In this document: positions 24,314-36,451 of the stretch, one piece after another | Layout of the letters: every line of letters begins with the position of its first letter | How positions within the stretch are numbered: position 1 is the stretch's first letter | NCBI RefSeq assembly: GCF_034702125.1 | Contig: NC_085857.1 | Coordinates: forward strand, 53,970,046 to 54,034,045 | Direction: 5' to 3' | DNA from: Engraulis encrasicolus | Taxonomy: Eukaryota > Chordata > Actinopteri > Clupeiformes > Engraulidae | DNA: 64,000 bases | Program-made: the position numbers and the translations under genes | The notes under the pieces: model-generated | Seen by the model: only the letters and a program-made list of their open reading frames with translations | Told to the model about the DNA's origin: nothing | Databases searched by the model: none

Positions 24314-26785
24314 AAGAACATGTGTCTCTGGGCCTACATTTTCCCTAGAGCAGTGTGGGGTTAGGTGCCTTGCTCAATCGGCACCTGATAATTTTTAAAA
24401 ATTACATATCAGCTGATCTTAAGGCATATTGGATTTCACACTAAGAAATACACCTTCATGAATGTAGTCTGCAAATATAGCACTTTTCAAACAAATAAAG
24501 CTAAGTAAGATATTGCTTATGCCTTCCTTAATGACAGCCCTGCTGACATTCATAATGACAATGTGCAAATGTAACTTTCTATACTAGTTCTATAAAATGG
24601 ACCTAGCAAAGGGGAGGACCTCAGATGTTTTGTCAACAGCAGATCCAATTTTGATTCAACAACAAATTGATTCTCCAAAGTTTGTTTGTAACCTAACTCA
24701 TACAGCAGAGGACTCCGATGCGGATCCGCTTTCAAGTCACCACATCTGTGTCACTGTCACATTCGTTTGGGCTCCGCTTGGTGGATCAGGGCCGTCACTG
24801 TGCGCCGCCCCAAATTCTACTGTCAAAATGCGGACCATAACCACATCCAAATCTGATTCACAAACGTGGACGCGCCGTAAAATCTAACAAAGTTTGACCA
24901 TGAATGATTTTAAGCCTTCAACCTGCCACTGTTATGACCGACTCCCTAAATATTAGCCCACGAAAACTATATTCCATCCTCATGAAATCAGCAATATGAG
25001 CTAGTAACTTGTCCTGATAAACAAACTCACTGCTCTTGGTTAGTCATTGCTCTTGGTTAGTCTTTATTGGGTTAGTTGGGTTAGGGTTGCACTGCATTTA
25101 TATAAAACATTATAGTATTGTGTTATAGTGAACAAATTTAAAAAGGCAGATAACTCCATCATTGCAAAGCTTATAATCAGCACTATCGGAATGATTAACT
25201 GAATACGCCGTGACATTACACTTAGATGACACTTTTCTCCAAAGAGACTTACAGATATTTACAGTACTGTAAATACAGGGTATTGGTTACAGTCCCTGCA
25301 GAGCAAAGTGATGTTAGGTGCCTTACTCAAGCTTCAGCCATGGATGGAGGTGTAGAGAGGACGGGTAACGGTGAATGGGCAAGGGGAACCTGCAACCCTC
25401 GTAGCCTCTTAATGCAGATGGGGTCGCTATTTGCTGAAAATACTACATCATAACAACATTGCTATGACAATATCGAGAGCCTTAAGTAACAGATAAAGCC
25501 GAGACCTGCGTGAAGCTCAGACCCAAAATGCAGAAATAGCACTGCAGATTTTTTGTGCTATGTTTGTGCTGTAAAAAAAATTGTTTGGTCTATTAAGGCT
25601 TTTGATTAATTTAAACACTCAAATACTCACACTTTTAATTAATTTTCTGACCTGTGACGTCACACTCACGCAGCCCCCCCTCCACGTCAAAATTTCTCCA
25701 AAGTAGTCTCAATCAAAGGGAATTTGTTTGTGCTCATTTGTGCTGCGAAAATTAACGCTTCAATCACTTGTTTTGGAAAGTTACAGCGGTTTTATTTTAT
25801 TATTACGCTATAATTATGCAATTTTGTATTAATAGCACAAACCATTTTTTTACAGCACAATCCAGTACAAACATAGCACAAACAATCTGAAGTGTGTTAT
25901 TTCAGAATTTTGAGTCTGAGGAGGGGGGGGGGCATCTTCAGGCAGGTGAGACATAGCCATTACAATTTTGGTGACGATAAGGTTATAACACTCTGCGCTA
26001 AGGGGTTAAGTCCACCTCTCTATCCAATATGCCACGTCTGGCCCCCAGTCATGCTTGTGGGCTGTGTTCTTGTGCCTAGGCACAAATAATTGCCAAATAT
26101 TTAAATACCAAACTGATGTTTCTTTCATAACAGCTCGGAGATGATCTCACTCGCAGCCTTGATGGCTTCATCGTTCTAAAAGCTTTTCAAGACCTTGCTG
26201 AAAATACAGTGCACAATGAAGATGCCCTCTACTTCTGATGCACGTAGCATGAACAGGTCTCTGTCAAATGTCTGATGTGGCGCCACGGTGAGACTCAAAA
26301 GGGATGAAGTCGTCAATCACATACATGAGGACTCCCCCTAGTGGATTAGCCTGGTAATGGCAGCTGGTTACACCACTACTCACTACCATTGACCTGAATA
26401 CAATACTTCAGGTCAGTGCCCACTATTGGGGCCTATATTGGCCTACGTCAATATAATACTACATGTGATTATCTAATATTACTAGTAATAATTGTACCAT
26501 TACTACTACTGCTTCTACTAGGCCTACAAATGCTTTTATTTCTGACAGTGAAGGTTTGACAAGAAGTGAGTGTGGAGAGAGAGACCCTGTGTCTCAATCC
26601 ACGCACTTGTGCACTTCGGGCACTGTGTTTCAGTGCATACTAGGGCGCTCACGCTAAAATTTCGGTTGAGTCAGTGCACTGAAAGCGCCCGAATGAACGC
26701 CCTAACAATGGCGGAAAACGCAGTGCTTGAAAGATGGATACTGCGCGCACTACACGGCCTCCATGTTAATCAATAAGTAAGGAGA

Positions 26786-27001
26786 ATGAGACTTGCAGGA
26801 CATTGCCAATGGCACCAAGAACTGCCTGCCAGCAAACTGATGGTTCTGTGGGAACCATCACTCAGAGGACGTCCCACAGTAACATATGTGGACATACTCA
26901 AGAAAGACGCGGGAGCCCAGAGTAGCGGCGAACTGAAAAGATGTATGGAGAATCGGGATGACTGGAGGCAACGATGGAAGGCTCGTCTGAGGACGACCTA
27001 G
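26786..27001 (+). pseudogene. RTE-like LINE tail (copy 3)
   Basis: Third copy, shortened by a small deletion before LRGRPTVTYVDILKKD. It ends WKARLRTT. Confidence 0.6.
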
Positions 27002-27072
27002 AGAGAGATGGAGTTGTTGACAATGGAACTGAGGAAATGTGGCGTTCAGTTCAGAAGAGTTGGTCAACAAAC

Positions 27073-27462
27073 TCAAAATGACTGAAACAAGTTGAGCTGG
27101 TTTTTAGCCATATTTATCTTGATATAGACCAGGACATTTATTTGCTTTAGGCAACAATCCTCCAGGATGTTGGCAGGTGTATCAGATGGTTGTCTTGTAC
27201 ATTGCGTGCGTGCAGTCTGGGTAAACTCATCATGGCAGGTTTTAATGCCACACCCTAACTGGTGGTATCCGTTACGCTGGCAGAACACTCACAGTCATGA
27301 TAAAAAGTGTTCTGTATTTGGTCATTTATAGAAATGTTTTCATACTTACTGAAATGAACTATATTTCAAAAGTTGTTGCAGTGTTTTCCATCTCAACCTC
27401 ACTTTCTTTCATGTTAAAATACAACACCTTATGCAATTATTTGTTTTCATTATTCTCATAAT
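27073..27462. repeat. segmental duplication, partial copy 4
   Basis: The first 390 bp of the unit, cut after ATTATTCTCATA, where an (ATAGA)n run and a LINE begin. The rest of the unit does not reappear downstream in the window. Confidence 0.85.
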
Positions 27463-28930
27463 AGAATAGAATAGAAAAGAATAGAATAGAATAGAAAGCC
27501 TTTATTGCCAAAGTGGTTGGGGCTGCCACGGTGCCTCTGTTCGGGAGAAACATGCTCCAGCTACCATTGAAATCTCTGCAGCTGGGCTACAGGCAAGAAA
27601 AGACCAGGTTGGTGCTCGAGCTTCGGGAGTCCACAGACGAGTCAGTGAGGAAAGCCAATGCCAGGGTCCTAACTGGCCGCAAGTGGAATGCCCAGACAGA
27701 GGTCGACCAAGCTGTCAGTCGGCTGCAACACAAGGAAATCGTGGGAAGAGTCCAGGTAGGAAGAGCAGGCCTAGGATGGGGAGATGCACCACGCTTCTGG
27801 TCCAAGGCCCACCGCAAGGAAAGGAAGGAGATGGTGGTGGCGGAGGTGACAAGGATGGAGGAAGACCGCTATAAAAGATCAAGCCCGTGTCTCAGGGTCG
27901 TCAAGGAAGCTGGACAACCTGGGAGGGAATCTCAAACAGAAACATCAGTTGGTCAGACATATGGAAGATCCCACAGGCAAGACTCAGCTTCCTTATCCGC
28001 TCAACGTATGACACGCTTCCCTGTCCTCGGAACCTCAGCCAGTGGTTCGGAAAGGAGGAATGTTGTGCACTCTGCAGTGCTCCCAGCGCAAGCCTCCAGC
28101 ACATCCTGTCAGGCTGCAAAATCGCGCTCTCTCAGGGTCGCTACAGATGGTGTCATGACCAGGTCCTGAGAAAGCTAGCCGAGGTGCTGGAGGAGTGCAG
28201 ACAGGGTAGCAGAATACCATCGCCTGCTGAGGACTCTACCATCTTTATTGCGGAAGGAGGAATTGGAAGCATCAGGTAAAAAGAAACAAGGCCCTTCACT
28301 CCCGGCCAGGAGTGGAGCATGAAGGTTGACTTGGATAGAAAGCTTCACTTTCCCACAGAGATCACCACCACATCTCTCCGGCCAGACATAGTGGCTTGGT
28401 CTGCAAAGGCAAGAGCGGTAGCTCTAATAGAGCTCACTGTACCATCGGAGGAAGGGATTGAGGCAGCCTTTGAACGGAAAAAGGCCAAGTACACCAAACT
28501 GGCTGCGGAGTGCTGGGAGGCTGGCTGGAAGACTTCCATATATCCAGTCGAAGTTGGATGCCGAGGCTTTATGGGGCTGTCGACCATACGCCTTCTGAAG
28601 GATGTGAGAGTCACTGGAGGAAGGCTAAAGAAGGCAACAAAGGAGCTGGCAGAGGAGGTAGAAAAAGGTAGCTTTTGGCTCTGGCTGCGGAGGAAGGACA
28701 GGAGCTGGGGGAATAACAACTAACCCCCAGAAAACAGCCGCAGGGATAACATCTATCAGCTGCAGGGGGTGACAGGGAGACGTCCCTGTCACTGCCCCGC
28801 CACCGGAGACGTTTCGGGATTAAAGGGGCGAAACGTTGATGAAACGGTGGTTCCCAACTGATGACCCTGCAGCTGTCCCATGGGCACCGGAGGAGGTGCG
28901 ACAGGCAGCAATGCCCAGCAGGATGTAACA
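27463..28930 (+). mobile_element. LINE with restriction-like endonuclease, 3' half
   Basis: An (ATAGA)n run and AAAGCCTTTATTGCCA precede a 5'-truncated pol. After the stop at about 28723 there is a 3' UTR with the palindromic GGTGACAGGGAGACGTCCCTGTCA. No poly(A) is evident. Motifs place it in the R2/NeSL/HERO group of early-branching LINEs. I cannot choose among the clades. Confidence 0.75.
27513..28723 (+). pseudogene. C-terminal pol fragment: CCHC and PD-(D/E)XK nuclease
   Basis: The first part (27513 to about 27880) is the region after the reverse transcriptase (VLTGRKWNAQTEVDQAVSRL, GRAGLGWGD). A frameshift near 27880 leads to 27887-28279, which holds the knuckle CALCSAPSASLQHILSGC (CX2CX8HX4C). 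After a stop the third piece (28319-28723) has the nuclease signature RPDIVAW, then IELTVP 13 residues on, then ERKKAKY. The order of knuckle before nuclease is diagnostic of site-specific-type LINEs. At least two frame breaks make it inactive. Confidence 0.75.
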
Positions 28931-31365
28931 CCTTCCTGTACAAATCCTGTAGGCACTTGACAAGTTCCTCAATATCATAACACGTGGAGCAGGTGTGATT
29001 TATGACAGGAGTGGAGCCCACTGTCCATCATCAAGATGTCTCAGTCTCAGAGGAAGAGCATCTGGAATCTGGGGTGACACACTTTAAATCTTGTGCGCAA
29101 ATGTTGGCTTGCAATTGACCAGTTGCAAAAAGAAGGCCAGTTGCCTCCAACTAAACTCTCTAGACTGATCAGGAAGGAAAAGAAAATCCTTTTAATTCAG
29201 TTCATAGAGCAACTATCCATAAGAATGGACAAGAGGACCACCTTATTCCACACAATATTATAGAGAATACTGTGCAGCAGCGTCGAGGGAGACGCAGTTT
29301 AATTTCATTTTATAGCAGTAATTGGTATTTTTCTTTCATTATACATTCACACCTCTTCCACCTATACTTCATGATGCCAAAGGTCTTCCCAAAAAGCTTA
29401 GTTCTATGAGCAGAGAACATGGCAAGATTGTTGGAATGCAACAGCCTGGGCAGACCATATGGTTTCATAGCCTTCAGATAAGCTGAAGCCAACCCTATAG
29501 CAACTATGTGGGCCTTGGCCTTAACACAGGCAGCCAATGCAGTACAGGTAGCACTGCATAACAGGTACTGTACCTACATGAAGGAATTCAAAATCTTATG
29601 TGCTAAAATTCATGAATGCATGGCTTTATAGACCTAAAAGCATTATGTTAATGTTGATTTTGATATACAAAATGTTGGTCTCTTGGACTTCGAAATTTAT
29701 TTAGCTGATGTGATGGCTGACTTCACAGTCATGTAACAAATATTACCAATAAAAGTCTACAATGGCTTTATAGACTTTAAAATACTAAATATGCCAATTT
29801 TGCCAAATATGATTTCAGTCATCTTGGATTTTGCCACTAAAAATGAAGGAAAACATTGGAAAAGTTGTTTTCTATTCAATGTTGGCCTGGAAATTGAAAA
29901 AAAAGATTAATCGAAGAAATTCAAACCTTAAAGCAGCATTAGGCTAATGGAGAATTTTCTGTACACAATTGAAGCCATCTTGGATTTTCTACCAAATATT
30001 AAGGAAAAAATTGGAAACAGGTGGATTTGTATTCGGGGGGGTCCTAGAAGTAAAAAAATGCTGAATGGAAAAATCTATATGAAATGTTCCTAAACTCACA
30101 ACTGAACCTGCACTAGAAGCTGTATGGGAAGCATGCAGATAAATTGTGCAGGAGTGGGGTTTGTTTATGCAGTCCAGTCCGCTATGACGATCTCTCTCTG
30201 TGTGTCCTTCTGTACCACATGTTCTTTCAGGAAAAAATAACAGTTTTGTAGGTTTTTAACCAATGTTACTGTACGTAAAAACAAGGCGTCACGTCAACCA
30301 CCCAAATACAAGCAGGAGATCGCTGTGCATTGTAAACCGTAACCAATATTTTGGCAAGCTAATGCCATGCCGTCACTATGCATAGTGCTCAAACTTTTCC
30401 ACGACACTATGCACTGAATTCGTCAGTGCACTGTGTGCTAACAATCAGTGCACTGACACAAGTGCTTGGAATGAGACATATGAGTGATTCTACGATTCCC
30501 CTACGCTTTTGGCAAAAGCAAAATGTCAATTATCAGTATTTTTTTTCAACTAAATGACCTAGATGCTTACATAGTGTATATATTTAAGTTTCCAAACAAA
30601 CAAATTGCCAAGCTTAATCTTAAATCATTTGATAAATACTCTAATGGAAGCGAACATTTGCTTAATTATTTTGTCAACAGTGTTATGGACAAATACTATG
30701 TATACTATGTTGAAACAATATATGTATACTATGTTGAAACAATATATGTTTGAAAGTGCTTATGTCCCTTAGCAGTAATGTTGTCATTAATCTGTGCAAC
30801 TGATATAGAAAATGTGATTGTTCAGCTTCATAAGTAGGATTTTATGAGTCACTGTGATACAGACTGACACATTTTTCATCATAAATCCCTGTAACGTCTG
30901 ATTTGAATATAGTCACCCTCCTTATACAAGACTTCCTTCTCCAGAGATAATCCCTAGTGTATGTTCATAGGATTTTTCCAACACATAAGGGATCAATAGC
31001 GCAAAAACACTTTCAAAACAGTCAACCGTGTTACTCAACTGTGTTACGGTCAACAGTGCAGGGGAACAAAGGTGTAGGTTTGACTCGAAAAGTGGTGGGG
31101 ACATCTTAATGGCAAATTGTCCGGATATGCTGTTTTTGCATTATATTTATGAAAAACTGATGGGGACTAGCTAGGTTTGAATCAAAAGTGGTATGGACAT
31201 GTCCCCACCATCCCCCCCTAAAATGACGCCCATGCAGGGGAACAAGTCAGCACTTTTTTTAGGAGAAAAAACAGAGCAGACAAACCCATCTCCCTAGAAC
31301 ACAAATTATTTTGTTTGTTTGTCTGTCAATATGGATATAAATTGGCAAAAACATACTCCTCCTCA
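28931..31365. other. no gene seen
   Basis: 29590-30060 has loose internal repetition (TGGCTTTATAGAC twice, CATCTTGGATTTT twice). 30350-30480 resembles the end of the TIR family at 36452 (GTCAGTGCACTGTGTGC). Open frames here are short and lack any recognisable domain. Confidence 0.4.
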
Positions 31366-31373
31366 ACTGTCAT

Positions 31374-31560
31374 CAGTGTTGCCAGATTGGGCTGGTTCCC
31401 GCCCAATTGGGCTGCTTAGGATGGCCGTGTGCGGGTAAAAATGGCATCTATCAGAAAAACCTTCCCACTGCCATATAAATCAATAGAATTGGGCGGGCTT
31501 TTAGGGCGGATTTTGATCTTTTTTTGGGCTGGAAATCAGCAGCCTCATCTGGCAACCCTG
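31374..31560. mobile_element. hAT-type MITE
   Basis: A 187-bp element with ends CAGTGTTGCCAGAT / ATCTGGCAACCCTG and a perfect 8-bp target duplication ACTGTCAT at 31366-31373 and 31561-31568. Confidence 0.9.
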
Positions 31561-32231
31561 ACTGTCATACTTAATTGTAACACCATTGACGGTAACACCG
31601 TTGACATTTCAGCCATTTTTATGGTGTTGTGCTAACTGAGGACCTCAGAAGTTCCACCACAACACCTTAATCAATTCATGTATCTGTATGCTTTATCTGT
31701 GTTTTTCTACATGTGATTTCTAATTCAGATTCTTATGAATATGTTGATAACACACTTAAAACGTGATAGTTAATCTGCCGAGGGGAAGAGGAGGTCCTGG
31801 AAAAGGGACTTACCTTTATTCCTACCCCAAGGACCTTCAATAGAGCAGAATATTTTAAAGACCTGCACGCATACCATAGAAAACTTAAACTTCTGGACTT
31901 CTTTGATTTTTAGTCAACGGATAGGGATTATAGTTTCCAGGACCCCTCCACATGGGCCTCTAAGATTTGCCAGGAAGTTCAATCCACTATTAAAAAGGAT
32001 CAGCGAGTCATAGGTGGCATTCAGGATATTGACCCTCACCCTAACCTCACTCCCCTCCAAACAAGGTCACTCCAGAGCCTAGCCAGACGCTCTGAGATTG
32101 TTATTAAACCTGCAGATAAAGGCTCGCAAATTATTATTCAAGATAGGGCAAACTACCTCCAGGAAGCCTATAGACAACTGCATAACGTAGATCACTATAG
32201 GAAGTTGGATCATTCCCTCCAGGAGGAAACT

Positions 32232-33084
32232 TGTGACGGTCTGTCTTCTTCCCCTCCCCCACTCACCTGCGCTGAGCTCGGAGCTCGTCCCAATTAAGCG
32301 CAGCTGAGCGCAATTGCAATCAGCGTGGCATTCTAGTTTCCTATTGTTTCTTAAACTCCCCTCACTCACTCCAAAAGGAGAGTAGCAACACGCACACACG
32401 CACAAAACACAGTAATATTCGTGAGCCCGAGTATCCAGCCTGGATCTAACACAGTTACGTTTGGCACTATTGCTACGGAGCCTTCGTGAAATCCGAAAGA
32501 ACTGTCGTAAGCGTGCCAACATTATCTTTGCCTAGAAGAATGGAATACATCGTCTAAAAGGACCTGGGTGGTTCCCTCTTTAATAAGAAGACTCGTGAGT
32601 AAATGAACTGGCTGGATATTGCCACTAACTTCGCTGCTCTCTCCGTCTTGCCCTTCACCCCCAAACAATAGTAGGCCTACACACCTTGACAAGTTACAAC
32701 ACAACTCCACCAAAAGCCCAGAAACGCACACAATTCCACACACCCACATTACAACACTACACTTATCTTCTCTATCTTCTTCCTCTCATTTTTTCCTATT
32801 TTTGGAGAGTTGATAACAACGACTTGGAAATATATTTTTTCTTGGGACATATTGGATTACACAATGCCCTTTGGATTTAATACCCTTTTTGTTGGATATA
32901 CATTTTTGTGTTGGATTAATGAAAATTTAATTAATGAAGATTTGAAAGTGTAAGGAACTGCCTCGTCTCATGCTTTTCTCTTTTCTCAAACATTGACTGA
33001 TTCACTGATATTTTTTTGCTGACAGTGTTTTGGGATTTAATTTTTTTTTTAAATTGCAGTTCCCCCAATCACCACACCGTTACA
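32232..33084. mobile_element. solo LTR inside the Penelope element
   Basis: An 853-bp sequence starting TGTGACGGT and ending ACCGTTACA, with 4-bp flanks AACT at 32228-32231 and 33085-33088. No internal domain is present, so this is a recombined solo LTR, probably of Ty3/Gypsy type judging by the TGTGACGG start. Confidence 0.8.
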
Positions 33085-33088
33085 AACT

Positions 33089-34240
33089 AAAAACATGATT
33101 TTTCCCATCTTAAAGACCTTACAGGATAAAGAATTCATTACGCAGAAACAATTTCATTACCTCACTGGTCCAGATATTCCCAAACCCCACTATTTTTATT
33201 AATTACCAAAGACTCACAAAGATCCTAGTACATGGCCTGTCCCCCATCGTATCCCGGCTGCGCGACCCATTGTAGGGTTGCAAAATATATTGATTCATTT
33301 CTCAACCCAATCTCACAGCTGCATCCAAGCTATATCAAGGATACCTATGATTATTTTCTGGACAAGATAAGAACTGTCAGGGTACCTCTGCACGCCATCC
33401 TGTTCACGGTGGATGTAACCTCACTCTATACTAATATAGAGACCGAATTAGGGATGGATGCTGTCAGAGAGGCATTTCAACGGTACCCAAATGCAGAGAG
33501 ACCGGATGTTGAGATCCTGGAGCTTTTAGAGCTGGGTCTCACAAGAAATGACCTGTATTTTGATGGTCAATATTTCCTACAGATCCAGGGTACAGCAATG
33601 GGTAAAATTTTCGCACCCTCCTATGCAAATCTATACATGGCAAAATGGGAGCGTGAGGCATTAGCCAAATGCAAAGTAAAACCTTTAATTTATCTCAGGT
33701 TCCTTGACGATATCTTTGGTATTTGGACAGACACTATACAGGCTTTTCATGATTTTATTAATGTTCTGGGTATGCATCACAAGACTATTCAGATTACATA
33801 CCACAACCATTCATCATTTATCCAATTCTTGGACACAGAGGTTTTTTTTGTTCAGGAGGATGACAGTAAAACCCTGGCCTCAAAAGTATTTTTTAAATCC
33901 ACTGACACCCATGCTTTGTTGCACAAAGCCTCTTTCCATCCTTCCTATACTTTTAAAGGTATTGTCAAATCACAACTCCTAAGGTGCAGGAGGATCTGTA
34001 CCTTTGAGGATGATGTGGAGATGGCTACTCAGGAACTTTTTAAGGCCCTTAGACCTAGAGGTTATTCACAGAGGTTCCTTAGAGCTATTAAAGCAGAGGT
34101 TAGACGTACCTTTGGGCGAGACCCTAATCCTCAAGAGGATACGGTCACCGAAACGATATTGTTTGTCCAAACGTATTCTAAACAGGTCCTGGAAACCAAT
34201 AGAAAAATTAAAGATCACTATTTATTTATTTTGATACTAA
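33089..34240 (+). pseudogene. Penelope-type reverse transcriptase
   Basis: Motif A is FTVDVTSLYTNI. Motif B is QGTAMGKIFAPSYANLYM, the hallmark Penelope/telomerase-like block. Motif C is YLRFLDDIFGIW, followed by FLDTEVFF. All catalytic aspartates are kept. Breaks: a stop codon within PHYFY*LPK at 33198-33200, a TAG after LKLLDFFDF upstream (about 31911) and a frame change near 33270, after which one frame runs 33280-34240. If the LTR and one copy of its target duplication are ignored, the frame continues across the insertion site. Confidence 0.85.
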
Positions 34241-34245
34241 ACAGA

Positions 34246-34380
34246 CTCTGTCCCCTAACCCTAAACCTAACCCCAACCCTAAACCAAACACACAAACCCA
34301 ACAACCCCCCCCCCCCCATAAACATTTAGGTTTAGCCCCTCACCCTAACCCTAACCTTAACCAAACCCCCCCCCCCCCCT
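34246..34380. repeat. telomere-like CCCTAA/CCTAACC degenerate repeats with poly-C
   Basis: Several CCCTAACCCTAA and CCTAAACC units are interspersed with C13-14 runs. They immediately follow the truncated Penelope frame. Confidence 0.75.
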
Positions 34381-34611
34381 CCTCTTTCTTTTACCCTCCC
34401 TTTGCCCCACTTTTTTCCTTTTTCTCTTCTTCTTTCTCCTTTTTTATTGGATCTTGACCCAATCTTTTTGGCCCCTATTAACAGATTGATCAATGGCATG
34501 GGGGAAGAGTGGTGGTGTGCCATGACAGACGACCTCGGTACACGTCCCGCTCCTGCCTCCGATTTTAGCACACCACCAAATCTACTGTGAACTGTCGCCA
34601 GTGTCCTTGGC

Positions 34612-34790
34612 TGTTACAGGGGGGACAATGGCCTAGTGGAATGGTAACGAAGCCCAGATCAAGCCCAGGGTCCCAGGTTCAATCCCCATTCAATCCAAAC
34701 GTGATAATAGTGCCATCAATTGTAAACCCTTGTTGCCAGTGCCTTAAAGGCCTTATGGCCATTCAAGAAAGATGACTTATAAAGCAAAAA
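34612..34790 (+). mobile_element. tRNA-derived SINE fragment
   Basis: A-box-like TGGCCTAGTGGAATGGTAA and B-box-like GGTTCAATCCC spaced about 40 bp apart, followed by a short body. Confidence 0.5.
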
Positions 34791-35109
34791 ACCTATCCCT
34801 AAATTGCTTGTTTGAAATGTTTGATTACCATGTGACGGTACCGAAAGGGCGTCAAACTAGTGGGTCGCTAGGCAGCAGTCGGGCAATTCAAATGAATATG
34901 CAGCGGAAGCGTTGCCCAACCACGAAAAACGGGCAATAACGTGAATGCACCACGAAGTTTAAAGTTAATTTCCCCATTTTTTTTTCTTCGTGAAAACGAA
35001 ATGAAACGAAATGACCGAGATACGGTTGGGTTGACACAGTCCAACTTCGAACCCACAAAGTTATAGTAGCCTAGTCAATGGCAGCGTCTATGGGAAGTAA
35101 ATCAAAGCA

Positions 35110-35475
35110 CGGTTGAAAATATTGTGTACGTGGCGGTCCAAATGGTGCTAGTTGCAACAAGTACTAGCTTCTCTGAAGGCATCTCTCTGCACAAGTTTCC
35201 TAACGTCAAAAATACTGGAACTAATACTGACAAGGAGAGGGCAAAGCAGCGCTGTAATGTATGGAGGCATCGGCTTGATTTTTGAAGAGACATTAACATC
35301 AATGTTGTGCTCCGGGCATTTCCACCCCTCCTGTTCTTTACCCCAAAAATGTGGAGATCGTGGACATGGTTGGAAATAGGAGACTTCTAGACTATTGACA
35401 CAAGCAGTCCCAACTATGGATAGCAGGTATGCCGACGGATATGTCCCTGCTAGGCTACTGCTCGAGTGCGAAGAC
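35110..35475 (+). pseudogene. THAP-domain exon, frameshifted
   Basis: Read in pieces: SEGISLHKFP, then AKQRCNVWRHRLD, a frame change, then LCSGHFHPSC (the Cys-x2-His half of a C2CH finger), a TAG, then RLLTQAVPTMD, which corresponds to the AVPTIF block that closes THAP domains. A consensus donor AG|GTGAGT follows at about 35476. The block order is that of a THAP first exon, but the frame is broken at least twice. Confidence 0.6.
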
Positions 35476-36214
35476 AGGTGAGTCTGACTGACCGCCACAT
35501 TACCAGGACAGCAGTATGCTATTTAGGCTATATGTTATTCCTCTCTGCCATTGCACTGTAGCACCTAGTACTAACAAGAGTCCTCGGACAATGCGCTGCG
35601 GGTTGAGGCCTGTGTGTAGTTACGACACCATGGCCGTCGGTCGTGGAGTTATTATGCAATGCAATCGACCCTCTGTCCGAGCACGAACATCTGTGTCAAA
35701 AACTGCCTGCCGACTTCCAAATTGTCTGCATAATAATGGGCATAAGATAACGCCGTTGTTTATTGAGATTACTAGCCTAGCGAGCCAGACCAGTACAGCA
35801 AAAAGCTGTACAGGGGTCTAGGTGAGCTTGGAGAGAGTGTGGGCAGGATAAAAGGTTGTCTATCAAAATGCCTTGGCACTCAACGCCACGCAACAGGATG
35901 GTGGAACAACCAATCCCCACACACTTCTGTGTAACGTCACAGCTGTCTTTCAGAACGTACACGCGACACGCCCCTTTGTAGGTGAAGCGGCAACTCCGAG
36001 CCGTCGTAGCGGTGAATATGTGTGATCACCACAGCCACAAATAAGTTTCCTTATAAATCGTGTTTTCACTTACACAGTTCAAAAATGCCACATGGCCCTC
36101 CTTGATCAACCAGCGAAATGTTGAGCAATTTGGGGCTTGTTAAATGGTTATATTTATGATTGTTGTCAACATGGCATGTTCGGTGTTAGCTAGCTAGCTG
36201 TATACCCATAACTA

Positions 36215-36451
36215 ATACACGGCTGGATACCTAGCTCTGTGTAATTGACGACAGGTTGGCTAGCCGCTAGCTCGGTAGACTAGGTGTCATTCCCATCTAT
36301 TTAGTAAGCTACTTAAAGACTTTCAAAGCTCACAAATGTCTCGTTTTTAATTACATGGATCTTATTAGAATTTGGGGCAGGCATACAAGGCTGGATACCT
36401 GTCTCTGTGTTATTGACGACAGGTTGGCTAGCCACTAGCTTGGTAGACTAG
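36215..36451. repeat. tandem duplication next to transposon insertion
   Basis: GACGACAGGTTGGCTAGCC...GGTAGACTAG and TGTCATTCCCATCTATTTAG occur twice (36250-36330 and 36417-36451 continuing at 37476-37570). The second copy is interrupted by the 1021-bp element, so the intact first copy shows the empty site. Confidence 0.75.

Larger units (their letters stand above)
31776..34240 (+). mobile_element. Penelope-like retroelement, interrupted and 3'-truncated
   Basis: N-terminal segment 31776-32231 (EEEVLEKGLTFIPTP, then EIVIKPADKGS), a solo LTR insertion, then the polymerase core to about 34230. The usual C-terminal GIY-YIG endonuclease is absent. The sequence stops after NRKIKDHYLF and runs into telomere-like repeats. 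Confidence 0.88.

Noticed and set aside
31429..31635. Short gene at 31.4 kb
   Set aside because: Mostly covered by a 187-bp hAT MITE with an 8-bp target duplication.
32079..32522. 147-codon minus-strand frame
   Set aside because: It spans the Penelope N-terminus in antisense and part of the solo LTR; no domain.
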